Shown: positions 34,101 through 44,336 of the stretch, one piece after another
Numbering within the stretch: the stretch's first letter is position 1
How the letters are laid out: each line of letters starts with the position of its first letter
Origin: Hofstenia miamia
Taxonomy: Eukaryota > Xenacoelomorpha > Acoela
Direction: 5' to 3'
NCBI GenBank assembly: GCA_004352715.1
Contig: SCFE01000033.1
Span: 905,226-969,225 of the forward strand
DNA length: 64,000 nt
Notes under the pieces: generated by a model
The model's database searches: none
Seen by the model: the letters and a program-made list of their open reading frames with translations, nothing else
Told to the model about the DNA's origin: nothing
Made by a program: the position numbers and the translations under genes

Positions 34101-34720
34101 ACGATGCTACACTGGTTCTGCAAAAAGAGAGCAAGCAATACACCAATGCTATTATCACTTGGGCTATAGATGAAATTATTGTCAAGAAAGTCAATCTTGC
34201 ATTTTCTATTACATCCCTTAATCAAAACACTGGGGAATTCGTAGTTTTTGCTGGGAACAAAATGGTTTGTCAGTATTTTATATGTTTCTTCATCATGAAG
34301 GTTACGGACAACAGATTAGCAACATTGATACCTCAAAGCTTTGTGTGAGGACGTATCTGTTCTAAAAATGTCTCCTATATCAAAAACAGCTAAATTCTTT
34401 GGAAGAGATGGGAAATTCTCAAAATTGGAGGAACATCCAGGCAAGGAAGTAGAAACGGGAGGAACTGAAGAAGTAATAGGAAAAGTTGATGTTGGCGTAG
34501 TTTCAGAGACAGGAGCAGTCAGTGTAGTTGCATAGACAGTGGCAGTTGGCAAAATTACAGAGTCTGACATTTGCGTAGTTGTCGCTGGAGGAATAGGTGA
34601 AGTTTTTGAAAAGAAAGTAGTTATAGGTTTAATACATTTCACATTTTCCTCCAACTTTTGCCTCTTTGTTTCCTTTATTCGATCCCAACCGGAAAGCTTC
34701 TTCTTCTTTCTATCGCCCAT
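31124..34720 (-). pseudogene. hAT-family transposase, nearly full length, interrupted by a solo LTR
   Basis: The N-terminus at 34316-34720 begins MGDRKKKKLSGWDRIKETK, then a low-complexity Ser/Thr/Pro linker and VFDIGDIFRTDTSSHKALRY. A TTF-type zinc-finger region with NYEFP spans 34112-34280 in broken frames and continues at 32760-33042 (NAGYSQWHNIKHQQKQH). The catalytic part, 31950-32732, carries FHSIIADEVTSSNDQ (first catalytic Asp region) and CEDFDGASNMAGEKTG (second Asp region, as in DGASNM of this group). The C-terminal dimerisation region is at 31124-31558 (VTSCECKRTFAVL, SSLALINIHY). A solo LTR sits at 33043-34111, and frameshifts and stops occur. Similar to the ZMYM1/52-kDa-repressor-like transposases. 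Confidence 0.85.
33043..34111 (-). repeat. Solo type-D LTR inside the hAT element (1069 bp)
   Basis: The plus strand runs TGTAACATCCTCTACC to GATGCTACA. It is flanked by an exact 4-bp target duplication CTGG (33039-33042 and 34112-34115), with hAT coding sequence on both sides. A single LTR with target duplication is the product of insertion followed by LTR-LTR recombination. The insertion is younger than the hAT copy. Confidence 0.9.
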
Positions 34721-35348
34721 TTACTGAAATGTAAAGAGAAAAAGTTAAATTTTAACTAAATTTATAAAGTATAAATTAAAACATGTTACTTATTTTAAAT
34801 TAATAAGAATATTCATTATTATTAATAGAAATCTAAAATTCTTTTTAAATAATAAATAATCTGATAATTAATTCAATAGTTTAATGATTGAATGATCAAT
34901 TACAAAAATGTTAATTGTCATTTTTATTTCATTAAATATACAAAAGTAGGACTACTAGACTAGTTTTTAAAACATATTCGATAGAAATATATCCTTTCAA
35001 GTTAAAGTACAAAATTAAGCCAATACAAATGAAATCTTATTTAAAATATTATTTTTTAGTTAATATTATTGCAATGGAAAACTTCTCGACACGTATCGAC
35101 GACTTTATTTAATTACATAACTTACAGCAGTTGAATCGTGCAGCTAATACTTGATATACTCGACGTCGTTTATTACAAAATTCAGCAACTTCAAAGATAT
35201 AATTTTAAAACGCTAATTTAAACGAAATTTCGAATAATATGAGTTTAAACAAAAATATTTATATCTAAATTTTAACGCTTAAAATTCTAACTATTAAATA
35301 TAAAAACTACCTACAAATAAATAAATTAATTATCTACATAAGAAGATT

Positions 35349-35442
35349 TAGGCGCCTACAAACATATAGGCGCCTACAAAAATTTAGGCGCCTTTTTTTA
35401 AAGGGGGGGTTCAACACAACGGCCCCCTCCTTGCGGCGCCTA
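35349..35442. repeat. 18-bp palindromic subterminal repeats of the hAT element
   Basis: TAGGCGCCTA or TAGGCGCCTT occurs at 35349, 35367 and 35385, exactly 18 bp apart, and GGCGCCTA occurs again at 35435. Repeated palindromes next to a hAT terminus fit subterminal transposase-binding sites. This is inferred from position, since no binding data are visible. Confidence 0.6.
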
Positions 35443-35575
35443 TGAAATAGCATGTAATTGCCATCTGCATTCATGCAAGCCAACAGGCATGATTTAACCA
35501 CAGTGTAATAAATTATGTGCGTTTCTGAATGAAAGGAAAAAAACAAGTTATTTTATAAACTAAGGATGTACCTAA

Positions 35576-36990
35576 ACCTAATGTCACATATATTAATAAA
35601 AAACAAGTATGTAAAGTAAAATAAAACATGCAAACTAAATTATGCCGCATAAATAACATAAAACCTAGAAAAATTATGTGAATCAATTACAGTACTGTAA
35701 TATCCTCTACCAAGCATTATTACTGTTTCTCCTTTGTTACTTTATAACATTGGTTGTATCTATGCAGGTAGGGATTTATTACTAGATACTGTTTAGCTTT
35801 TGTTTATCTCTGTTAGCATAACATAGCTAGATTTAACTCTTCACTGTTTAGGTGACGAAGCCATACAGCAATCTCTCCAAAGATTGATAGTGGGCAACTG
35901 CCCGAAGCTGATCTCCACATCCAGTTTCACAAGTCCACTGATGATCCACTTGGCTGAGTTCCACCTCTCAGCTCAGTGATATATCTTATGTGTACCATAT
36001 CCTAGCTCAATTCGACTTGGACTCTATTTTGTAAAAGTGCTTCATGAATATGCAACTGGACTTGTTACTAGCTGCTTAATTAATATTAAATGTAGCCATT
36101 ACCAAAATATATTGGCTTTTATAATTAATTTAATATTGGGCAGCTTCCTAACCTAAATTTATTAATTAGTGCATGCTCAGTCACTTTATCAGTCACTTTA
36201 TAGTCACTAATTTGGATTGGAAATAGTATAAATGTATTACCTAGGTTTCAGTCATCCAACCATATTTCAAATCTGTTTATTTTAATACATGTACTGAATG
36301 ATCAGTAGTCAACTAAACAAGAGAAAAACCCCTACGCCTAACCAAAGTGCACTTTAGTGATCTGCCACAAAGACCCTAGGATTGATCTCGTGATGGATCC
36401 AGACCACTACTAAACACAACTCATTTAGCTTGACATCATAGTAAATATGCAAACCGTATTAATAGAACAAAATAAGAATTCTGAATAAAATTCTTTATCA
36501 ATTGCTTACAAGGTTTAATATCTATTTATAGTAAATTCATACAAGTACTTGTTGATTTCAAATTTGAACTTTTATCTGCCAATATGGTGGCTAAAAATAA
36601 TGGAAGCAATTTCACATCCTCATTTTGCCAAAAGTATTATTATTGAAATATACTAATCTTTTATAGCTTACACTTATTGTTGCTTGGTTGCATAATACTA
36701 ATTAATCTAACTGATCTAATAATTTTATAATATTTTTAATCACCTTTCTTCTTTGATCTTATTCTCCTCTTGTTTTTGACGCTAGCAGCTTGCTTTGTTT
36801 GGATGATGCTACAGTACAATGTCACATATATTAATAAAAAAACAAGTATGTAATGTCAAATAAAACATTCAAACTAATTTAGACCTCATAAATAAGAGGG
36901 TCACTAGTAAAAGTACTTGAATCAATGACTATACAATGTCACATATATTAATAAAAACAGGTATGTAATGTAAAGTCAATTGAGCACAAA
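35576..36990. repeat. About 117-bp tandem repeat, 2.5 copies, split by a solo LTR
   Basis: The unit starts AATGTCACATATATTAATAA. Copy 1 is at 35578-35695, copy 2 at 36814-36932 and a partial copy at 36933-36990. A type-D solo LTR lies between copies 1 and 2. A diverged relative of the unit is visible near 48180-48290. Noncoding. Confidence 0.7.
35696..36813 (-). repeat. Solo type-D LTR (1118 bp)
   Basis: The plus strand begins TGTAATATCCTCTACC and ends GGATGATGCTACA. It has the 4-bp target duplication GTAC on both sides (35692-35695, 36814-36817). It is similar to 33043-34111 over its whole length. Since each has its own duplication, the two are independent solo LTRs and not a pair. Confidence 0.9.
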
Positions 36991-37321
36991 TGCATGATAA
37001 TTACACACTATTATTACATGAGCTGAGAGATAAGAAAACAACAGAGAATGGTTTACTGAGATAGAAATTAAAATTTTAGACAAATAGAGTAGCACCATTC
37101 AGATGAGTTGTGAATTTCTCATCCCTGCCATTGTTCCAGCATGACACCATATGAATTGGTCATCCTGAATGTTTTCTTTCTAAACAGTTACTAGTTACTT
37201 TGATAAATTACTGATGTTTTCTGCTTGCTTCACTATTGCTAGAAACAGGGCTGATGCAAGATGGTCACTCTTGCAACATTCTGCCATGACACTAAGTTCC
37301 TCAGTCCTGTTCTATTTTCAG

Positions 37322-37355
37322 CCCCTGATTCTACATGGTGACCCTGACGTGATCC
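37322..37355 (+). promoter_or_regulatory. 5' LTR end and primer-binding site of element C
   Basis: GATTCTACA (ending 37335) matches the LTR terminus seen in elements A and N. It is followed directly by TGGTGACCCTGACGTGATCC, a primer-binding site. The left boundary of this LTR, somewhere in 36990-37321, could not be fixed because no second copy is present in the window. Confidence 0.65.
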
Positions 37356-37582
37356 TGAACTGTCACCAAGCTATGACTACTTGATGTTTGAATATGTTTG
37401 TTGGTGTTTTGACTCTTTCTGTTTTACTCTGCCTTTTGGATTTGTTACCAAGTAATTTACCATACTACCTAGCTGTTTCTGTTCTTGGACAACTGTTCTT
37501 TTTACCTGATCTTTGGATGTGCTCCCAAATTTTGATGGAAATTTTTTTTGGAAATTATTGTTTTTCTTAATCTTTACTAAAC

Positions 37583-39777
37583 TATGGATTCTAGTAGTAC
37601 TGCTGTTTTTTCTCCTACTGGGACTCCTTCACAGAGCATCCCCTGTCCCAAGTAGCATCAATTGTTGGGCTATCATTGGTCCATTGTCAGCACAATATTG
37701 GCATTTTGCCATTGGGCCAATATTGGACCATTAGTAATTACCAATATTTGCATTCAAAATTACTGCTTATGTATCATTTGCATTTTATTTATACATCTAC
37801 TGATATTTTTTAAGTTAATTTGCATTTTGCCTTTGTAATAAACTATTGGAATAAAAAAATTAGGTCTTAGTGGAATAATGTAATCATATACAAGTTACTA
37901 AGGCCAGTCTCAAACACTTGTACCTGAGACTAAGGATGTGAGTAGGGGCAGGCCCAATATAGAATTGTGAAATTTATTGAAGAAACTTAAACCATAATTT
38001 TCAGAATTTTATTAAAATTTTTTGCTAATTTTGTTCAAAATGGGTGCTATGTTTGGATCTATATGAGACCAAAATTTTAAATGGGAATGGAAATTTAATG
38101 CTAGTGAGACCAACTATATTGGTACTAGACATGACTCAGGTCATTACAATTCTGGGTCCATAGAAAATTATAGCTTACATTTTGAAGGTTTTGAACTTTC
38201 TTGTATTTCTGCTTCTTTGAAATTTATGTGAAATTTATTAGTGAAAATTTTCTACTAAAGGTAGAAACAGAAGAAAGAGCTATAAAAATGCAAAGTAGCA
38301 TTCAAAATGATGACAAATAAGAAATATGTATCAATTTTTGTGTGCTCATTATTGGCAAATGCTAATGGCCCAATGGCCAAATGCCAATATTGGCCAATAT
38401 TACGCCAATAATGGACCAATGATGGCCCAACAATTGATGCTACTTGGGGTGCAAGCATTGGTAGGCAGAACATTACCCCTTGCAGTGTTGGATCATTAGT
38501 TAACTTATCCTTGCCTACCTCTCCCAGTGAAACCTCTCCAGGGAATAATCAGTGCATTCTCAATACAGCTACTGTGTCTCCCATCCCCTCTCACCTGTAT
38601 GCATCACAGACACCCTGCCTAGATGCTCAGACACTAGAAATCAAAGGCCTCAAAGAGTATCTCTCCCAACAAATGGAAGTGTGGATTGAATGGGAGTAGC
38701 CCATTGAATCTTTAAGTGAGGAACTGCATTCTCAGCATGCCAAATATCAGAGTAGAGAGCAGAGAATGCTGGAAGCAATGAATTTGCTCAAACTTCAAAT
38801 TCATGAGCTCTCTGCCACAGGCAATGGTATACCAGCTGTCACTATACAGGTTCCACCCAGTCCTGCTCCTTCTGTCAACTACATCACCCATGCAGTGCTT
38901 GACAAAGTTTTAGAAACCTTCAGCAATAAGTTTACCTCCAAACTTGCATAGATAGTGGCCCTTCAGTTTGCTGAAAATTCTCATCCTCTCTTTGAGAATT
39001 CTACAGCACCTACATCCACCATGCCAGCAACCTCCATAGTTGATTGCAGTCCTACATTTACCCAGTCTCCTTTGATGCTTGTTGCAATGCTAGCCACTGT
39101 AGCCACTCCTAATCCTCAGAAAGGACTTCATCCTGAGAGTGGAATTTCTCTGCCACTGATGCCTGTTAATACCACCATTGTGCCTCCTGTGTCCAAGCAA
39201 GTAGCCTCTGGTCATAGCTATATGAGTACACCTAGCAGGTCTGCAATGACTAGCTGGCCACAGTTGACTTGGTTGATCCTGCTTATCAAACCCAGCAGCC
39301 ACAAATATTTCAATAAGCACTCTGTCTTACATAAGTTTACTGGCTGTATTGATGAAGTCTCACAATCATTTGACGAATGGTTCTTTCTGTTTGAGTTAAA
39401 GATAAAACAATACCACAATACTCAAGATGCAGCCATCACCCAGTTCCCATTGTACTAGCATGGTCAACTGTTAATTGGATACTTTGAAGATCATTACCAT
39501 GCTCCTCACATAAAGCACCAGTATAAAACCTTGCTATGTGATATGTCCTTCAAAAATGGAGATGACATCCAAAATTACATCACCCAGGTAGAGAGACAGT
39601 TTCACTTGAGTAACCTGTCTCCAAAATATTTGGGGCATGATTTATTTGAATATATCTGCCAGGGTTTCCCTCCAAACATCCACAGTTGTATAGAATTAAA
39701 GTGTGGTCCTGAGGATGACCTCCACATAATCATCAGAAAAGCCATCAGTGTGGTTGATTTGATTCATAACTCCAGCT
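37583..39777 (+). pseudogene. Gag of Ty3/gypsy element C, interrupted
   Basis: ATG at 37583 opens a Ser/Thr/Pro-rich N-terminus, interrupted at 37647-38448 by an inverted-repeat element. The frame continues at 38449 on the far side. After stops at 38698 and 38949, it includes a coiled-coil/Pro-rich part (38766-38951), 38955-39458 with the capsid-like HKFTGCIDEVSQSFDEWFFL, and 39531-39779 with DIQNYITQVERQFHLSNL and ICQGFPPNIHSCIELKC. The last block aligns with element A gag. A zinc knuckle is not intact; a basic segment follows in broken frames to about 39960. Confidence 0.8.
37647..38448. mobile_element. Inverted-repeat word-array element, 802 bp
   Basis: Both ends begin CCCAAGTAGCATCAATTG (right end reverse-complemented), then GTTGGGC and an array of words such as CATTGGTCC, CAATATTGG and GCCATTGG over the outer 100 bp or so. 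The centre is AT-rich and noncoding. GT flanks both sides (37645-37646 and 38449-38450), a 2-bp target duplication. Removing the element with one GT leaves the gag frame open, which fixes the boundaries well. No transposase is present. Confidence 0.85.
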
Positions 39778-40099
39778 GATTTGATCAAGATGTCAGCAAG
39801 TTGAAACCAAAAACGTGAACCTAGGAAGTTGAAAACTAAAGGAATGTCTCCCAGTGACAATCACTCTGTCAAAGCCAAATTCAAGGTCTCTGCCATTTGA
39901 TGCTATTGATGTAGTCAAAAAGGCCATCTAAAAAATACGTGCAGTGCCACCATCTGGATTCTAGCTGATGGCAACAGATTCTTGCTTGAGGAATCAGGAG
40001 TTAAGGATGAGAAATTTGAATGTGAAAAATTTGTTGAGTCATTAAACTAGATGGAGCACTGCCTCCTTACAAACAAATGCAGGATGTTCTTGTTATCAC

Positions 40100-40455
40100 A
40101 AACATAATGAGGAAGAATGTAATTCCTGTATAAGTGAATGGGACATTAGTGCATGCCACCATGGACACTGGAGGATTGGCATCAATCATCAGCAACAAAT
40201 GCTGCACCACACTGTGCATGAGATGTGGTGGACCCCTCCAATGTTTGCCTGATTGATGCATCTGGAAATACTATTTTGATAAAAGGGAAAGTTCGTGATG
40301 TAGAGCTCTGGATCAATCAAGAGTTTTCCATGTGGACCTCATTATTGTGGACATGTATGATCAACCACTGCCCTACAACATAATCTTAGGGAGTGACTTT
40401 CTGGAAAGAAATGTGTGTTTAATTCATTATGGAAGTAACACATTCTAGCTTAAGG
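40100..40455 (+). pseudogene. Aspartic protease of element C
   Basis: HATMDTGGLASIISNKC at about 40150-40200 gives the canonical D-T-G active site (Asp codon at 40164). PYNIILGSDFLERN at about 40370-40415 is the conserved C-terminal segment. Frameshifts lie between the two. The element A protease at the same point has D-M-G. Confidence 0.8.
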
Positions 40456-40969
40456 AGACTGAGGTATCACAGCTCACCACCATTCCTGAGCACAAAATGC
40501 TCTTCCAAATCACTGAGTCCATCATCATTGCAGCTTGCCACTGGACTAGACCCACTGTGTACACTGAAAGTTGTTATAATGGCAATGTAATGACCACAGG
40601 ACAATGGAGCCCTTACAAGAAAGGAGTAAACTTCTCACCTGATCTCTGCCATATCACACATGGGAAGACCTGTGTCACTAATAGTTCTACTTCTCTTGTG
40701 AGCTTAAATCACGACCAACTTGAAATCATAGCAGTACTTGTCCAGGTCGAAATTGCTGCAATGCTTTGTCTGCCAATATTTACTGCTATTCACAATCTCA
40801 AGGATCCAACAAACACTGCCAAGATACCCACAGTATCTGAAGAGTCACACCCCCATCTAGATGTAGCAAACACGTTGCTAGTCACACTGCTGCACAGCAA
40901 AAGTGGGTAATTATTTATGGATCAATTAGTGTAGGACAAGCAATTAGAGAAGAACATGTCATTGATACC

Positions 40970-41590
40970 ATGCATGATAAGCCTATCTGGCTCACTGTAA
41001 GGAGAGTTCCAGAAAATCTCAAAGGCAAGCATGAGAAAATCTTAAGTGATCTGATCAAGAGCAGTATCATTCAGGGAAGCAACAGTCCCTTTGCAGCTAC
41101 TACAGTATTCATAAAACAAGGGGACAAGTACTGCATGTGCATCAACTTCTGTAAATTGAACAATATTATGGTAAAGGATGACTACCCTTAACAAGGATTG
41201 AAGACCTTCTATACAATGGCAGCTGCTACAAGTTCTTTTCCTGCTTGGATTTTTGCAAAGTCTACCAGCATGTGCCAATGCGACCAGCTGATATCAAGAA
41301 GACAGCTTTCATAACCCCCTATGGTTTGTACAAGTGGAAATATATGGCATCCATCCTCTGCAATGCCCCTGCCACTTTTCAGTGATACATGACTAAGGTA
41401 CTGAACAATAGCATGTTGAAACCTGATATTTTGGCCTACATTGATGACATTTTGGTCACAAGTCAGACGTACCTGGAGCACTTTGAAAAACTTAGCAGAA
41501 CTTTAGACTCCTTACACAATGCCAGCTTGGATGTCAACAGGAATACATTTGCATTGGTCTAAACAAAGTTAACCTTTCTGGGAAGAGTTA
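40970..41590 (+). pseudogene. Reverse transcriptase of element C
   Basis: Frame pieces include VPENLKGKHEKILSDLIK and TVFIKQGDKYCMCINFCKL (40970-41191), then the motif A, B and C regions to 41590 with LAYIDDILVTSQTYLEHF, where the catalytic Y-I-D-D is intact. Position Asp in the motif RLCIDF of the relatives is Asn here (CMCINF). Sequence from the RT thumb to the start of RNase H (about 41585-41620) is deleted relative to element A. Confidence 0.83.
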
Positions 41591-41619
41591 TTGAACTGGG
41601 AAAGATTCCCATAAAAACA

Positions 41620-41905
41620 ATATAAACAATTTTCTGGACACAAAAACTACAGTGCCACTAAATGTGAGATGCTGGCCATAGTGGAAGCACTCAAGAAGTT
41701 CAGATACTTCATCCTTGGTCATGCCTTCACTGTGCATACTAGTAATAGTGCCCTGGCATGGCTGAAAAAGTTTTCCAGGGACAAATCCAGCATTGTGGCT
41801 CATTGGATTGAGTACTTAAATGACTTTTCATTTACCATCCAGCATGAACCCAAAAAGTTACATCTTAACACAGACTATTGGACTGCTCTCCCTAGCTATG
41901 AATGA
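41620..41905 (+). pseudogene. RNase H (C-terminal part) of element C
   Basis: The frame 41669-41905 has MLAIVEALKKFRYFILGHAF, then TSNSALAWLKKFSRDKSS where TDNSALAWL is expected, so the catalytic Asp is replaced. It ends in the conserved IQHEPKKLHLNTDYWTALP-like linker. The N-terminal half with the first catalytic Asp is deleted. Confidence 0.78.
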
Positions 41906-42234
41906 GATATGAAACAGCCTGAAGGAAAAAAGACCAAATTTGGCTTCATCCCTCTCACCAAGTATGAATTATTCCTTGAGATTAGAGCCAATCATCAAGG
42001 CAAAGACATATTGCCAATCATGGTGAAGGAAGAAATCACAGAGCAAGAGATCATCCAACATCAGCACCACAATAAGGTTCTCCCCAAAATAGTCAAAAGA
42101 TTGAAAGACCCACTCTATCCCATGACTTCTGTTGTGGACCAGTACTTTAAACAATATAGATGGAAACTAAACCCACAATGCCTCCTTTTTGTGAAAAGCC
42201 AAAATAATTCATTAGCAATTCCCAAATAATAAAC

Positions 42235-43390
42235 ATGATCTTGTATGCCAAGTGCATGAGCAGGGCCACCTCAGCATTATCCAAACTGGGAATACCTTTA
42301 ATTCCTGCTATGTAACTGTAGCAATCTGAGTCACTGTAACTGACATCAGCAATAAATGCAAGAAATGCCTGCTACAGAATGCCAGTCACTTTCCAGAACA
42401 GCATGCTGAGCTTGAGAGTAGACCAGTGGAATGACCAAATGAGGTGGTCCATATGGATCTGGAAAAACTGTCTAAGAATGATGAGAGGTAGCAATATCTA
42501 CTGGTGGTGGTCTATCACTTTACCAACTGTGCAAGATTAATTCTTCTTAGTAGTACTGTTGCTGAAGTAGTAGTTGAAAAGATTGTAAAGGAATGGGTAC
42601 TCAAATTGGGTCCCATGTAATAACTCATTTCTGATCAGAGTACTTAGTTCAAGAACAGCTTGATGGAAGCTCTGATGCATGAACACGGGGTCCTCCATGA
42701 ATTCACAACCACATACCACCCCCATTCCAATGTGGTAGTGGAAAGATGTAACCCCACATTGATTAATCTCATCAGAGTCATGCTTTCAAGAGCTGCTGGG
42801 AAACACTGGAGGCAAGTCATAGAAGTGGAGTACTTTTACAACACCTCTCTCCACTCCACCACTAAGGCAGCCCTTTTAAGGTCATGTTCAGAGAGGCTAG
42901 TACTCCTCTGTTCCTCTTGTTCCCAGACTATTATGAAATATATGAGACTATCAAGAGATATGTAGTTCACATGCTCAATGAGATGCATGAGATTAATCTT
43001 ACAGGCTGCCATAATACTAATCAGTCTGTTATATGACAAAATTTTAACAAAAATGTTATTAAAAATATTAAAATATAATAAATTATTAAAAATAATTTTA
43101 ATAAAAACAGTATGGTCAACCACATAAGAAAGAGGACAAAGTTTTTGCAAATGTTTTTGAAAACGTAATTATAGATGAGAACAATGAGTCTACACTCGTA
43201 GGTAATGATAACAATACATATGAACAGTGTGATAACTTAACTGAGTATTGTGAGGAAGACTTTGACGACATTGATTTTTATGATGATTTGGTAGACAGTA
43301 GTGACACTGTATCTACCTGTGTAATGCCCCAACAGCGGGCTAGATATAAGTAAAATATCAACCCCCAAGTTTGGATCTCAATCTTGTAAC
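42235..43390 (+). pseudogene. Integrase of element C, degenerate
   Basis: HEQGHLSII and CKKC supply the HHCC zinc finger (42255-42375). VVHMDLEKLSKND gives the first Asp (about 42445), LISDQST the second (about 42630), and TTYHPHSNVVVERCN the Glu (42660-42965). The C-terminal part, with tandem Asn/Ile-rich expansion near 43030-43110, continues to an acidic segment and VMPQQRARYK (about 43325), matching the MPQKSVKNKMRY region of element A. Many stops occur. Confidence 0.8.
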
Positions 43391-43473
43391 TCTATTTAGA
43401 ACCCATGAAGTCAACAAAACAAAAAGAGAACAAAATGCTAGCTCCGCCCTCCCATTGAAGAATAAGAAGGAGA

Positions 43474-43806
43474 ATGGATAACCTCGATGGCTCAGACACC
43501 CCTGCAAGGTGCAGGAGAAGACTTTCTCTGCCTGGGGTGGAATTCACAATACCAAATGAGGACGCACTGAAGATTCTGAGCAGAATCCAACTATGTCTGG
43601 GGTCACAGCGAGGCGACCACTTCACTCACATCCCCTTCTTAACACTACATGGGAGACAACTTTCTGCACATGATCAAGAAGAGCTGGCTTCCACATTAGA
43701 CTCCGATAAAAATCAATTACCTAGTAGTGATATAAAATATGTAAAAAACCCCAAACCTGATTCGAGGGTTCCCCTGAGCTCACATCCTTGTCCTTTGAAT
43801 CATTGA
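43474..43806 (+). pseudogene. Unrecognised reading frame downstream of element C integrase
   Basis: A 110-codon frame starting MDNLDGSDTPARCRRRLSL. It lies just after the integrase C-terminus, the position held by the accessory gene in elements A and B. Its first residues vaguely recall the start of accessory copy 2 (MDSLYGEPSTSRPLR), but I cannot establish homology by eye. It has no recognisable domain. It may be a remnant of a divergent accessory gene or a chance frame. Confidence 0.4.
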
Positions 43807-43989
43807 GTAAACTATCTACAATTTGGTTGAAGAGGACAGAAGAATAGAAGAAGAAAATGTTGAAAGTAGGAAATGAAGTATTGCACCCATATTTCATAGC
43901 ATCCCAGAAAGTAATACACTCTGTGAGAGACAACATATATGAGGAGACAAAGAACAAACTGCAGTGTTCCTTCAACATGAAAAAGCTAA

Positions 43990-44297
43990 CTTGCACAAGA
44001 AAAAACACAATGTGTTTCTTGGTTTATCAAAACGAAATCAGATATTCAAACACAAAGAAATTACACAATTAAATATGCAAAACAAGCTCCAGCACGTCAG
44101 TTGATTTGCAATTGGCATAAAAAGTTTATGGAAACTGGAATGGTGCTACATAAACCGAGGAGTGGAAGGCCAATAACATCTGAAGAAATGTTAAGAAAGA
44201 CGTGGACTGAAATTGAATATTGTTTAGATGTCCTCCGTGCTACAAATGCAATATTAATGAATTTTTAAAATTGTCTAAAGACTTTATAGACACCCTG

Positions 44298-44299
<2 letters not shown>
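43990..44299 (+). pseudogene. Mariner-like transposase remnant with internal deletion
   Basis: One open frame (43990-44268) joins the N-terminal helix-turn-helix region (QCVSWFIKTKSDIQTQRN, ARQLICNWHKKFMETG, RSGRPITSEE) directly to the C-terminal TWTEIEYCLDVLRATNA of the same transposase type (DUF4817-bearing mariner/Tc1 relatives). The catalytic DDE core is missing. The 3' end AAAGACTTTATAGACACCC at 44277-44295 resembles the usual terminal inverted repeat. The left terminus is not found. Non-autonomous. Confidence 0.75.

Positions 44300-44305
<6 letters not shown>

Positions 44306-44336
<31 letters not shown>

Larger units (their letters stand above)
31105..35442 (-). mobile_element. hAT transposon (ZMYM/DUF4371-type), broken
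   Basis: The transposase lies on the minus strand. The plus-strand left end at 31105, CAGGCGCGCTGCCAG, and the sequence near 35431-35442 (reverse complement TAGGCGCCGCAAGG) look like diverged terminal inverted repeats, each next to a G-rich patch. I could not match an 8-bp target duplication. A 1.07-kb solo LTR interrupts the body, and three 18-bp subterminal repeats lie at 35349-35402. Confidence 0.7.

Noticed and set aside
33043-36813. The two type-D LTRs as a pair flanking one element
   Set aside because: Each has its own different 4-bp duplication, and hAT sequence lies between them, so they are independent solo LTRs.
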